In this document: positions 1-8,054 of the stretch, piece after piece
Position numbering within the stretch: the stretch's first letter is position 1
How the letters are laid out: the number at the start of each line of letters is the position of its first letter
Assembly (NCBI GenBank): GCA_002405485.1
Contig: DHLW01000087.1
Span: forward strand, 18,163 to 48,634
DNA from: Phycisphaerales bacterium UBA4658
GTDB taxonomy: Bacteria > Planctomycetota > Phycisphaerae > Phycisphaerales > UBA1924
Direction: 5' to 3'
Length of the DNA: 30,472 nucleotides
Made by a program: the position numbers and the translations under genes
The notes under the pieces: model-generated
What the model saw: only the letters and a program-made list of their open reading frames with translations
What the model was told of the DNA's origin: nothing
The model's database searches: none

Positions 1-1691
1 AGATGGCCATCGACGCCGATCTCAACGCGGGCATCATCAATGAACAGGAGGCCAGGCGCAGACGCGAGAAGATCGCCAACGAGGCCGACTTCTTCGGCGC
101 CATGGACGGCGCCAGCAAGTTCGTCAGGGGTGACGCCATCGCCGGCATCATCATCACGCTGGTGAACGTCATCGGCGGCTTCGGCGTCGGCATCATCGCC
201 CGCGGCTGGGATGCCGGACAGACCGCCAAGGTCTTCACCATGCTCACCATCGGCGACGGGCTCACCAGCCAGATCCCCGCCTTCATCGTCGCCATCGCCA
301 GCGCGCTCATCGTCACCCGCTCCGGCTCCAAGCAGGACCTCGGCCAGCAACTCACCTCCCAGCTCGCCAGCCAACCCACGGGCTTGTACGTCACGGCCGG
401 GTTCCTCGGCATTCTCGCCTTCACCCCGCTGCCCACCCTGCCGCTGCTGGTCACCGCCGGAGCGCTCGCGGCCATCGCCCTCTCCCTCCAGCGGACGACC
501 AAGGCCAAGAAGCCCGCCGACGAAGCCCAGCAGGCCGCCGCCCCCAAGCCCGCCGAGGGTCCGGCCCCGGAGCAGCTTCTCAAGCTCGACACGCTGGAGC
601 TGGAGGTCGGGTACGGACTCGTCGCCCTTGTGGATACCCACCAGGGCGGCGACCTTCTGGATCGCATCAGCGCGATCCGCCGACAGCTCGCCGTCGAGCT
701 CGGATTCATCCTGCCCCCGGTCCGGATTCGAGACAACATGCAACTCGGCCCGAACGACTACCGCGTCAAGATCAAGGGCGCGGTCGTGGCCAAGGGGCAG
801 ACCATTCCCGGCAAGCTGCTTGCCATGGACTCCGGCATCGCCTCCGGACAGATCGATGACTGGGGTGAGCGGACCAAGGAACCGGCCTTCGGGCTTGACG
901 CGTGGTGGATCGACGCCCCCATGAAGTCCCGGGCCGAGTCCATGAACTTCACGGTCGTCGATCCCACGAGCGTGCTTGCCACGCACCTCACCGAGATCGT
1001 CAAGACCCACGCCGCCGAACTGCTCACGCGCGAAGAGGTCAGCAACCTCGTGAACCAGCTCAAGGAGAAGTCGCCCAAGCTCGTCGACGAGGTCATCCCC
1101 ACGATCGTCAAGCTCGGCGATCTTCAGAAGGTCCTGCAGAACCTCCTCCGGGAGCGCGTGCCCATCCGAGACCTCGACAGCATCCTCGAGACCCTCTCGG
1201 ACTGGGGCCCAAAGACCAAGGATCTCGACGTCCTCACCGAATACGTCCGCCACGCGCTGCGACGCACCATCTGCCAGCAATACGCCACTCCGGCCTCCGA
1301 CGCTGTTCTGCCGGGCGCTACGGAGCAACGCCGGTCCCCCGGGAGCGCGGGCTATCGCATCGTCTGCGTGACACTCGACCCGACCCTGGAGGACCAGATC
1401 AACGCCTACATCGATCGATCCGCTGGGGCGACCGTCGTGAACATGCCCGCCCGGGTGGCCCAGTCGATCAGCCAGCAGATCGTCTCGTCGCTGCGCGAGC
1501 TCACCCAGGCCGGACACCCGCCGGTGGTGCTCGCCTCCCCCCAGGTCCGCGCCGTTGTCCGGCAGTTGCTCGAACCACATCTCCCCACCGTCGCCGTCCT
1601 CGGCTACAACGAAGCCGTCGCCGGCGTGGAGGTCGAATCCATGGCGCTCGTCACCCCGCCCACCGGGACCCCGATGCCGGCCGCGGCCTGA
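1..1691 (+). CDS. flhA: Flagellar biosynthesis protein FlhA, C-terminal part (5' end cut by the window)
   Basis: FlhA is the large inner-membrane component of the flagellar type III export gate. Its cytoplasmic domain docks chaperone-substrate complexes. The visible 562 residues open at MAIDADLNAG, a hallmark of the conserved FlhA/InvA/LcrD loop, so the ATG at base 3 is internal and roughly the first 130 residues lie outside the window. Three hydrophobic segments follow (about residues 44-68, 78-105 and 127-163). A charged linker rich in Ala, Pro and Lys comes next, then the globular cytoplasmic domain from about residue 190. The C-terminus (VVLASPQVR, then LEPHLPTVAVLGYNE) is typical of FlhA. 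flhF and flhG follow on the same strand, the usual flagellar order. The family assignment is secure. Confidence 0.96.
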   Translation, partial: MAIDADLNAGIINEQEARRRREKIANEADFFGAMDGASKFVRGDAIAGIIITLVNVIGGFGVGIIARGWDAGQTAKVFTMLTIGDGLTSQIPAFIVAIASALIVTRSGSKQDLGQQLTSQLASQPTGLYVTAGFLGILAFTPLPTLPLLVTAGALAAIALSLQRTTKAKKPADEAQQAAAPKPAEGPAPEQLLKLDTLELEVGYGLVALVDTHQGGDLLDRISAIRRQLAVELGFILPPVRIRDNMQLGPNDYRVKIKGAVVAKGQTIPGKLLAMDSGIASGQIDDWGERTKEPAFGLDAWWIDAPMKSRAESMNFTVVDPTSVLATHLTEIVKTHAAELLTREEVSNLVNQLKEKSPKLVDEVIPTIVKLGDLQKVLQNLLRERVPIRDLDSILETLSDWGPKTKDLDVLTEYVRHALRRTICQQYATPASDAVLPGATEQRRSPGSAGYRIVCVTLDPTLEDQINAYIDRSAGATVVNMPARVAQSISQQIVSSLRELTQAGHPPVVLASPQVRAVVRQLLEPHLPTVAVLGYNEAVAGVEVESMALVTPPTGTPMPAAA

Positions 1692-1748
1692 TTCACCCCC
1701 GTCCACGCTCGTCCCTGCACACGCTCGTACTCCCCATCATCTTTCCAC

Positions 1749-1777
1749 TTGACGCCGACCGCAAACCACAGCACAAT
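1749..1777 (+). promoter_or_regulatory. Candidate sigma-70-type promoter upstream of flhF
   Basis: TTGACG at 1749-1754 (five of six to the -35 consensus) is followed after exactly 17 nt by CACAAT at 1772-1777 (four of six to the -10 consensus). It lies in the 109-bp gap after flhA and would start transcription near 1784, before both candidate flhF starts. It could give flhF-flhG expression independent of flhA. This is a consensus match only. Confidence 0.4.
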
Positions 1778-1848
1778 GCCCGCCCGTTCCCTGTCATGAC
1801 ATGTTCTCGGGCAGGATGCCCACGACCAACAAAGCCACGGATGGCGAC

Positions 1849-3441
1849 ATGAAGCTCAAGACCTACCGCGCGGCCTCAATGGCCGAGGCGCTCTCCAAAG
1901 TCAAGTCCGAGCTCGGCAAAGACGCCGTGATCCTGCACACCCGCACCGTCAAGGTCGGCGGCGTGCTGGGCATCGGCCGGAAGACCGCCGTCGAGATCAC
2001 CGCCGCCGACGAGCCCACTCCCACCGCCCGGCGCGGCTCGGTTCAGCGTGCCAAGTCCGGCCCGGCGACCGGTCCGGCTCGGGTCCCACGCACCGCGGGA
2101 GCATCCGCCGGAGGGCTGTCCGGCTCCGCCGGCAGTGGGGGAGATGTCGCTGTGACGCCCGCCGGGCCTGGCGACGGCGGCGCTCTGCCCATGTTTTCGC
2201 CGGCAGCGATCCAGGCCTATCGCTCCGCCGCGGGCGTTCGTCCGGGAGCTACGCCCGCCACGCCCGCAGCTCCGGCTCCGATCGAGTCCGGCGCTCGGCC
2301 CTCTCATTCAGGCGCGGCTCCCGCGCCTTCTCGACGAGCGCCGGAGGTTCCCCTTGAGCCGGTCGTCATGCCGGTGCGGGAGCGCAGGGTGACCGAGAGT
2401 CCCGCCGGACCCACGCCGATGAGGGCCGCCGTCGCGCCAGACTCCGACGCCGCCGCGATCCATCGCGATCTCCAGGACATCAAGCTGCTGGTGAATCAGG
2501 TGCTGCACGCGTCCCCGGTGACCGCGATCGGCGTCGCTTCGGGTGCAATGCCCGACGCGCTCTTTCGGCACTATCTGCGACTCCTGGAGGCGGCCGTCAG
2601 CAGAGACCTGGCCGATCAGATCATCGGCGCCGTACGAGACGAGCTGACCCCGGGCGAGCTGCAGGATGAGGCAATCGTCCGCGCAACGGTTCTGCGGCAT
2701 CTGGCCGGGCTCATTCCCGTTGCGGATGTCGCCCCACCGGGCCGGTCCTCGAGTGCGGATCAGCGGGCCCCCGGCGTCCGATCCCCGACGGTCATCGCGC
2801 TCATCGGGCCGACGGGCGTGGGCAAGACCACGACCATCGCCAAGCTCGCCGCCGCGTACAAGCTCCGCCAGGGCAAGAGCGTCGCGCTCATCACCAGCGA
2901 TACCTACCGCATCGCCGCCGTCGACCAGCTCCGCACCTATGCCGGCATCATCGGCCTTCACCTCAAGGTCGTGCTCACGCCCGCGGAGATGGCACAGGCA
3001 GTGCAGTCGCTCTCGGCACACGACGTCATCCTCATCGACACCGCCGGCCGCAGCCAGTTCAACAACGATCGGCTCGACGAGCTCCGCGAGTTCCTCGCCG
3101 CCGCCTCGCCCAGCGAGGTGCATCTGGTGCTCTCCACGACGGCGGCCGAGAGTGTGCTGCTCAAGACCGCCGAGGCCTTCGCCCCCCTCCGCCCCAACCG
3201 CGTCATCCTGACCAAGCTCGACGAGGCGGTGAACTTCGGGGTGATCGTGAATGTGGTCCGTCGTCTCTCGACGCACCTCTCGTTCGTCACGACCGGCCAG
3301 GAAGTGCCGGATGACATCGAGCCCGGTCGCGCCGATCGCCTTGCGAGACTGGTGCTGGACAATGGCCTTGGCTCGCACGCCGCCGTGCCACCTCGAACGG
3401 TTCGGAATCCAAGCGCCCAGCCGGTGGTTGCCGGCGCATGA
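1849..3441 (+). CDS. flhF: Flagellar biosynthesis GTPase FlhF
   Basis: FlhF is an SRP-family (SIMIBI) GTPase that helps place the flagellum and recruit early basal-body parts at the membrane. The 530-residue protein starts MKLKTYRA, matching the usual FlhF N-terminus. I therefore prefer ATG 1849 to the in-frame ATG at 1801, although neither has a strong ribosome site. Residues 1-55 resemble the FlhF N-terminal domain, and a long Ala/Pro-rich linker follows. The NG domain has the P-loop GPTGVGKT at residues 320-327, then DTYRIAAVDQLRTYA, the G3 motif DTAGRSQ and the G4 motif LTKLDEA. The stop overlaps the start of flhG by four bases (ATGA), implying coupled translation. The Pro/Ala-rich insert makes it longer than many FlhF proteins. 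Confidence 0.95.
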   Translation: MKLKTYRAASMAEALSKVKSELGKDAVILHTRTVKVGGVLGIGRKTAVEITAADEPTPTARRGSVQRAKSGPATGPARVPRTAGASAGGLSGSAGSGGDVAVTPAGPGDGGALPMFSPAAIQAYRSAAGVRPGATPATPAAPAPIESGARPSHSGAAPAPSRRAPEVPLEPVVMPVRERRVTESPAGPTPMRAAVAPDSDAAAIHRDLQDIKLLVNQVLHASPVTAIGVASGAMPDALFRHYLRLLEAAVSRDLADQIIGAVRDELTPGELQDEAIVRATVLRHLAGLIPVADVAPPGRSSSADQRAPGVRSPTVIALIGPTGVGKTTTIAKLAAAYKLRQGKSVALITSDTYRIAAVDQLRTYAGIIGLHLKVVLTPAEMAQAVQSLSAHDVILIDTAGRSQFNNDRLDELREFLAAASPSEVHLVLSTTAAESVLLKTAEAFAPLRPNRVILTKLDEAVNFGVIVNVVRRLSTHLSFVTTGQEVPDDIEPGRADRLARLVLDNGLGSHAAVPPRTVRNPSAQPVVAGA

Positions 3442-4577
3442 ACGACGTCCCGCACGCCATCTCCGATCTGGACGCCGAGCTTGACGCGATGTTCGCGTGC
3501 GTCGCCGCTCCCCACCAGGATCAGGCCTCTCGTCTGCGAGGGCTCGTGGCCGATTCCCCGCCACCGGCGCCATCTCCAGAGCCGGCGTGCGCGCAGCCGC
3601 GGGCGGAATCACCCCGGTTCGTTCGGCACACGCTCATCACCGCCGCTCGCAACGCCCGAATCGTCACCGTCGCCAGCGGAAAAGGCGGGGTGGGCAAGAC
3701 GAGCATCTGTGTCAACCTCGCTGTCGCTCTTGCTCAACGGGGTTTACGCGTCATCCTGCTCGACGCCGACCTTGGCACGGCCAACGCCGACCTGCTGTGC
3801 GGCGTGATGCCGAATGCACGGCTTGATCATGTGCTCGCCCCCGGCGGGCTGAACCCCGGAGACGGGGGCCGACGCTCGATCCAGGACATCGCCGTCACCT
3901 GCCCCGGAGGGTTTAAACTGGTCCCCGGCTCCTCGGGCGTGGCTCGCATGGCCGATCTCTCACCCGGCGAGCGACGTTGGCTGCTGAACGCGCTGGTGGA
4001 ACTTGCCGCCGACGCCGACGTCGTGCTCATCGATGCCGCCGCTGGAATCGGCCCCGATGTCACGGGCGTGCTCGGCGCTGCCGACCTTGCGCTCATCGTG
4101 ACCACGCCGGAGCCCACCGCGCTCGCCGACGCCTACGCGCTGGTCAAGTGCGTTTCGGCGACCGACTCGGCGGTGCATGACGGGCGCGTCGAACTGGCCG
4201 TCGTGATCAACCAGGCCCAGTCCTCCGTCGAAGCGTTTGCGTCCCACGCGCGGTTTGCGCAAGTCTGCGACCGTTTCCTGGCGTTGCCTGCGCCAATGCT
4301 CGGGTTCGTCGCGCACGATGTGCGCGTCGCCGAGGCTGTTCGGGCCAGGGTGCCGCTGCTGCTGCGCACACCAGATGCACCGTCGGCCCACAATCTGCGG
4401 GATCTTGCTGGAGCGGTGGTCAATATCTTGGGCCTCTCCTCGCCAGATCCCGTGCGTTCGGGCTCATCATCCCCGACTTCGGGCGGGATTCGTCGACTGG
4501 TGCGGCGATTGCTCGGACATTCAAGTCCCGCACGCACAATCGGTCGATTTTCAACCGAGTCGGTTGGGTCGCACTGA
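3438..4577 (+). CDS. flhG: FlhG (YlxH/FleN), MinD-like flagellar-number ATPase
   Basis: FlhG is a ParA/MinD-family ATPase that limits flagellar number and stimulates FlhF GTPase activity. The 379-residue protein carries DQASRLR at residues 28-34, an exact match to the DQAxxLR activation motif known in FlhG. The deviant Walker A SGKGGVGKT is at 80-88 and the switch motif DADLGTANADLL begins at residue 109. The C-terminus has a basic segment (about IRRLVRRLLG) that could be the amphipathic membrane-targeting helix of the family, which is inference. The start codon overlaps the flhF stop, and FlhF and FlhG act as a pair. Annotation as plain MinD is possible, but the N-terminal motif and the context favour FlhG. 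Confidence 0.93.
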   Translation: MNDVPHAISDLDAELDAMFACVAAPHQDQASRLRGLVADSPPPAPSPEPACAQPRAESPRFVRHTLITAARNARIVTVASGKGGVGKTSICVNLAVALAQRGLRVILLDADLGTANADLLCGVMPNARLDHVLAPGGLNPGDGGRRSIQDIAVTCPGGFKLVPGSSGVARMADLSPGERRWLLNALVELAADADVVLIDAAAGIGPDVTGVLGAADLALIVTTPEPTALADAYALVKCVSATDSAVHDGRVELAVVINQAQSSVEAFASHARFAQVCDRFLALPAPMLGFVAHDVRVAEAVRARVPLLLRTPDAPSAHNLRDLAGAVVNILGLSSPDPVRSGSSSPTSGGIRRLVRRLLGHSSPARTIGRFSTESVGSH

Positions 4578-4644
4578 AGTCGCGTGCTCGCCGAGCCGAC
4601 ATTCGGCCTGTCCTGCCGGGAGTTGAGTCGTCACAGGGAGCCGC

Positions 4645-4947
4645 GTGCAACCGGGCGTCGCTACAAAGATCATCGCCGCCGTGACCGGGCTGGTCGCCTT
4701 CGTTGTGGCCATCATCGCCGGCCTTGCCGCCGATAACCCCGCCGACACGATCCTCATACGCGCCATCATCGCGATGATCGTCGCACAGGCGGTCGGGTTT
4801 GTGCTTGGCCTGATCGCTGAACGCACCATCGTCGAGGCGGCATCGCAGTATCAACAGAGTCGGCCGATCCCGGAAGCTCGCTTCCGGACAGCCACATCCA
4901 AGAACGTATCGCCCCAGCAATCCACCGGTTCTCCGGAAACCGCGTAA
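4645..4947 (+). CDS. Small two-helix membrane protein between flhG and the sigma factor gene
   Basis: This 100-residue protein is not recognised as a named family. It starts at GTG 4645, with a purine-rich AGGGAG site at 4635-4640, four bases upstream. Two hydrophobic helices are visible, about residues 8-28 (IIAAVTGLVAFVVAIIAGLA) and 37-58 (ILIRAIIAMIVAQAVGFVLGLI). A polar tail of about 40 residues rich in Gln, Ser and Pro follows. It lies 67 bp after flhG on the same strand and before a flagellar-type sigma factor, so a flagellar or membrane-associated role is plausible by position only. The clean ribosome site and coherent helices argue for a real gene. Confidence 0.7.
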   Translation: MQPGVATKIIAAVTGLVAFVVAIIAGLAADNPADTILIRAIIAMIVAQAVGFVLGLIAERTIVEAASQYQQSRPIPEARFRTATSKNVSPQQSTGSPETA

Positions 4948-4974
4948 GCAGTTGTCCACAGGTCATGCACGGAG

Positions 4975-5000
4975 TTGCATTTCCGCAATTTTCGTTATAC
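4975..5000 (+). promoter_or_regulatory. Weak candidate promoter upstream of fliA
   Basis: TTGCAT (4975-4980) and TTATAC (4995-5000) resemble -35 and -10 boxes in the 155-bp gap before the sigma factor gene. The 14-nt spacer is shorter than the usual 16-18, so this is only a tentative placement. This gap is locally AT-richer than its surroundings. Confidence 0.22.
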
Positions 5001-5090
5001 CTTCCCGCCTTGGTCGGCCATGGATGGCGCAGACCAAGGACAGGACGCCCGGTTCCGCCTCGTCGCTGAACCGTGCGTCAAAGGATGGTC

Positions 5091-5096
5091 AAGGAG
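5091..5096 (+). promoter_or_regulatory. Ribosome binding site fixing the fliA start
   Basis: AAGGAG sits six bases upstream of ATG 5103. This selects 5103 over the upstream in-frame GTG 5073 and ATG 5085, neither of which has a comparable site. Confidence 0.7.
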
Positions 5097-5102
5097 CGGA
5101 CC

Positions 5103-5972
5103 ATGACACGGATGCGTACGGCCCCGACGGGGACTCGTGCGAGGGTGAGCGGGCGTTATGCCGTTGAGCACGCCGAGCCCTCAAAACTGCCAAGCAAGTA
5201 TGACGACATGCCCATCCGCGAGGTGTGGCAGTCCTATCGCCGCTCGCAGTCGAAGGAACTGCGGAACTACCTGATGGAGCGGTATCTGCCGCTGGTCCGC
5301 TACAACTCCGAGCGGATCTACGCCCGCCTTCCCGACGAGGTCGACATCCAGGATCTCATGTCCGCCGGGCTCTTTGGCCTGATGGACGCGATCGACGCGT
5401 TCGATCCCGACCGCGGGGTGAAGTTCGAGACCTACTGCGCCCCGCGCATCCGCGGCGCGGTCCTCGACGAGCTCCGTTCCATGGACTGGGTCCCGCGACT
5501 GGTGCGCCATCGCACCAACAAGATGGACTCGGCCCGCATGAAGTTCGAGATGGTCAACGGCCGCGCCCCGACCCAGGACGAGCTCTCCGAGGCCATCGGT
5601 CTCAAGGGCGAGGAGTTCGAGAAGTACGAGCGCGACTCGTCGGCCGTCGGCACCTTCAGCCTCAATCGCAAGTGCTTCAGCTCCGACGGCTCCAAGGACG
5701 TGCGCGAGATCGACGTCATCAAGGATGAGAGCCAGCGCAACCCCTTCGCCGAGACCCAGCGAAAGGACGTCAAGGATCTGATCACCAAGGGTCTCTCCCG
5801 AGCCGAGCGGCTGATCGTCATTCTCTACTACTACGAGGAGATGACCATGAAGGAGATCGGGGCCACGCTCGACCTCTCGGAGAGCCGCGTCAGCCAGATG
5901 CACTCATCGATCCTTGCTCGTCTCAAGGCCCAGATGCACCATCGCTCTCGCGAGCTCGAACCCGTCACCTGA
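5103..5972 (+). CDS. fliA: RNA polymerase sigma factor, FliA/WhiG family (sigma-28 type)
   Basis: The 289-residue protein is a group 3 sigma-70-family factor that would direct RNA polymerase to late flagellar and motility promoters. Region 2 is clear, running from YLPLVRYNSERIYARLP through DLMSAGLFGLMDAIDAFDP to KFETYCAPRIRGAVLDELR. This includes the RIRGA.LDELR.DWVPR signature characteristic of FliA/WhiG. Region 3 covers about residues 130-165 (NGRAPTQDELSEAIGL). Region 4 ends the protein with LSRAERLIVILYYYEEMTMKEIGATLDLSESRVSQ, the helix-turn-helix for the -35 element. The start is set by the ribosome site at 5091-5096. Position after flhA, flhF and flhG supports FliA over a general stress factor. 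An anti-sigma partner (FlgM) is not visible here. Confidence 0.93.
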   Translation: MTRMRTAPTGTRARVSGRYAVEHAEPSKLPSKYDDMPIREVWQSYRRSQSKELRNYLMERYLPLVRYNSERIYARLPDEVDIQDLMSAGLFGLMDAIDAFDPDRGVKFETYCAPRIRGAVLDELRSMDWVPRLVRHRTNKMDSARMKFEMVNGRAPTQDELSEAIGLKGEEFEKYERDSSAVGTFSLNRKCFSSDGSKDVREIDVIKDESQRNPFAETQRKDVKDLITKGLSRAERLIVILYYYEEMTMKEIGATLDLSESRVSQMHSSILARLKAQMHHRSRELEPVT

Positions 5973-6007
5973 GACGACTGACCACATCGCCACGCGGTCG
6001 ACGTGTC

Positions 6008-6036
6008 GGACACAGCCGTTCTGACGGGCTGTGTCC
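6008..6036 (+). terminator. Ten-bp perfect hairpin after fliA, terminator-like
   Basis: GGACACAGCC (6008-6017) and GGCTGTGTCC (6027-6036) form a perfect ten-pair stem with a nine-base loop, 35 bp after the fliA stop. The following sequence is pyrimidine-rich (CCCTCTCTTTC) but has no run of T, so termination is likely rather than certain. The stem covers a GTG at 6031, which argues against that codon as the folK start. Confidence 0.5.
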
Positions 6037-6057
6037 TGCGCTCGTACCCTCTCTTTC

Positions 6058-6552
6058 GTGCAGGTCCACACGGCCTCCATCGCGCTCGGATCCAACCTCG
6101 GCGATCGGGCCGAGTACATCCGCTTGGCGATCCAGTCCATCGACCGCCTGCCGCTTGTCACGGTCCTTCGCGCCTCCTCGCTCCGGGAGTATCCGCCCCT
6201 GTCGGCCCCAGGTGTCGAGCCTGGCGGTCCGTATCTGAATGCCTGCGCACTCCTGCAGACGCAGCACGAGCCGCTGACGCTGCTCGAACATCTGCACGCG
6301 ATCGAGCGCGCTCTCGGGCGGCAGCGCACGCCTGGTGCGCGGTGGGCGCCGAGGACGATCGATCTCGATCTCCTGACGTTCGGCGATCGCACCGCGCAGG
6401 ACCCCCGTCTGATCCTCCCACACCCACGCATGCACGAGCGACTCTTCGTGCTCGAGCCGCTCGCGGAGATCGCTCCCGACCTGCCCGTCCCCGCACACGG
6501 CACCGTGACCCAGGCGCTTGAGCGACTCGTGCACCGGAGCGAAGAACCATGA
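6058..6552 (+). CDS. folK: 2-amino-4-hydroxy-6-hydroxymethyldihydropteridine pyrophosphokinase (HPPK)
   Basis: FolK transfers pyrophosphate from ATP to 6-hydroxymethyl-7,8-dihydropterin in folate synthesis, in the cytoplasm. The 164-residue protein opens with SIALGSNLGDR, the conserved first strand and turn. PYLNACALL follows, and the family signature RWAPRTIDLDLL contains the paired Asp residues that bind magnesium. LILPHPRMHERLFVLEPLAEI is the typical C-terminal segment. I chose GTG 6058 because it gives the normal short HPPK N-terminus. The alternative GTG 6031 lies inside a strong hairpin, and neither has a good ribosome site. The stop overlaps the next start as ATGA. No other folate gene is adjacent. 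Confidence 0.93.
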   Translation: MQVHTASIALGSNLGDRAEYIRLAIQSIDRLPLVTVLRASSLREYPPLSAPGVEPGGPYLNACALLQTQHEPLTLLEHLHAIERALGRQRTPGARWAPRTIDLDLLTFGDRTAQDPRLILPHPRMHERLFVLEPLAEIAPDLPVPAHGTVTQALERLVHRSEEP

Positions 6553-7997
6553 TCCGCGCTGCGTCCTTGTCCATCATCGCCGCGGCGACGCTCGCAGTGC
6601 GTGCCGCCGACGCGCACTCGACTCCCGTCGACGACGCGCTCCGTGAGCTTCAGATGTTCTACCGATCGCAGCACACCTGCGAGCGCGTCCGCTTCGAGTA
6701 CCGCACGCCCGGCGCAATCGCCGGTGCTCCCGCCCGGGTCGCCCGTTCGTCCATCGTCGTGCGCGTGTCGCCCGATGTGCCGCGGGATGCGCCGATCGAA
6801 CGTGTCGGCGAGAATCCGGCGCTCGCACCACGGCCCGGTGGCGGCCTCCTCGCCGTCGGGCTCGAGCTCCCGCCGCTGCGGGTGTTTGCCGGAGATGGCC
6901 GACTGATCGTCGTGCATGATCGTGATCCGGCGACCTTCTTCGAGTCACGGATCCCGGATCCGCTCACCCCGTCTGCACTCGGCGAGGCGATGCCGCCCGT
7001 GCTCCTCCCCCAGGTCGACCTGGCCGCCGCCCCTGCCGATGGCGGTCGCGTTACCGCGTTCTGGCCGTACGTCCGCAACATCCGATGGGCGAGCGCCGAC
7101 CCGGATCCTCGCCAGGCCCGCCGTCGAATCCTGCGCGGCGTGGGCGAGTCTCTTCCCACCGTTCCACCCGGCAAGACCGAGGCGCGTGTCTCACCCGTGT
7201 CTGTCACGCTCACGATGCAAGGGCCTCGGTTGCACACCCTGTCGCTGGATGCAGCCGAACTGGGCACCCGGTTCTCCCTGGCGTTCAGCCCCGTCCTTCC
7301 CTGCGACGACGGTCAGTCGGAGATCGATGTCTCGCGACGAACCCGCGTCGCGAGCATCGACGCGCTCCAGCCCAGAGGCGGAACACTCCGTGTCGGCGTG
7401 CGTGTGCCGGCCATGCCGCTCACCGAGGCCGCGGGCAAGGGCTGGTCCATCGAGGCGTTGCTCGACCCGCCGCCCCGGGCAGCGCTCGAGGGCGTGGGTC
7501 AGGCCGAACACGTCGTGCTCGTCATGCTCCGATCATTGCCGGACGAGGCCCAGCGCGAGCTCTTGAGGTTTGATCCCGCCGAACTCGCCAGGATGCTCGC
7601 GCCGCTTCGAAGCGAGTCCTTCCGCTCGCCGGCCGGCTCGCCCACCACGTCGGACGAGGATCCGCTCAGCCCTCCAGCACGCCTGAGCCGGTTTGCCTAC
7701 GCCCCGGTGCTCGTCATGGCGAGCCCGACTCCGGACGAGGTCCTGCGCCGGCTGAAGAAGGCCGAGCAGCAGTGGGGTGGCGGCGTGGCGGACACGCCAG
7801 GCAGCGGCGCGTCCGCCGTGCTGTGGACGACCGAGCCCCGATCGACGATCGATCTCTTTGCTCCGGGCGCTGAGGCGGTTGTGGTCGTGCTCGATCCGGA
7901 ACTGGTGCTCCGGGCCGTCATCACTCCCGGCAGGAATGAACTCGCCGAGCACGTCGCCGATCGCATCGCCGCGACGCTGTTCGAGCTGGCTCCGTGA
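6549..7997 (+). CDS. Secreted protein of unknown function coupled to folK, possibly a degenerate thioredoxin-like protein
   Basis: No confident family was recognised in this 482-residue protein. Residues 1-23 look like a signal peptide (basic MIR, hydrophobic SIIAAATLAV, then ADAHS), so export to the periplasm is likely. Residues 28-250 contain strand-rich segments such as LRVFAGDGRLIVVHDRD and VTLTMQGPRLHTLSLD. These recall the beta-sheet lipoprotein-carrier-like domains that precede thioredoxin domains in some planctomycetal proteins. The C-terminal VVVLDPELVLRAVITPGRNELAEHVADRI resembles the last strands of a thioredoxin fold, but there is no CxxC, so redox activity is not supported. These resemblances are inference. 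The start overlaps the folK stop (ATGA), implying translational coupling. Gene reality is strong; function is unknown. Confidence 0.8.
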   Translation: MIRAASLSIIAAATLAVRAADAHSTPVDDALRELQMFYRSQHTCERVRFEYRTPGAIAGAPARVARSSIVVRVSPDVPRDAPIERVGENPALAPRPGGGLLAVGLELPPLRVFAGDGRLIVVHDRDPATFFESRIPDPLTPSALGEAMPPVLLPQVDLAAAPADGGRVTAFWPYVRNIRWASADPDPRQARRRILRGVGESLPTVPPGKTEARVSPVSVTLTMQGPRLHTLSLDAAELGTRFSLAFSPVLPCDDGQSEIDVSRRTRVASIDALQPRGGTLRVGVRVPAMPLTEAAGKGWSIEALLDPPPRAALEGVGQAEHVVLVMLRSLPDEAQRELLRFDPAELARMLAPLRSESFRSPAGSPTTSDEDPLSPPARLSRFAYAPVLVMASPTPDEVLRRLKKAEQQWGGGVADTPGSGASAVLWTTEPRSTIDLFAPGAEAVVVVLDPELVLRAVITPGRNELAEHVADRIAATLFELAP

Positions 7998-8054
7998 CCG
8001 CGGCTCGATCGGCGAAGGCATGCGATCCGGTTCGGGTGCGCCAGCGTGCCGAGT

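Noticed and set aside
4552..4566. Inverted repeat CAACCGAGTCGGTTG near the end of flhG
   Set aside because: It is inside coding sequence, short, and has no following T run, so I do not call a terminator.
4964..4980. A sigma-54-like TGCAC...TTGCA pattern before fliA
   Set aside because: The distance between the two invariant dinucleotides is nine rather than ten bases and the first is TG instead of GG.
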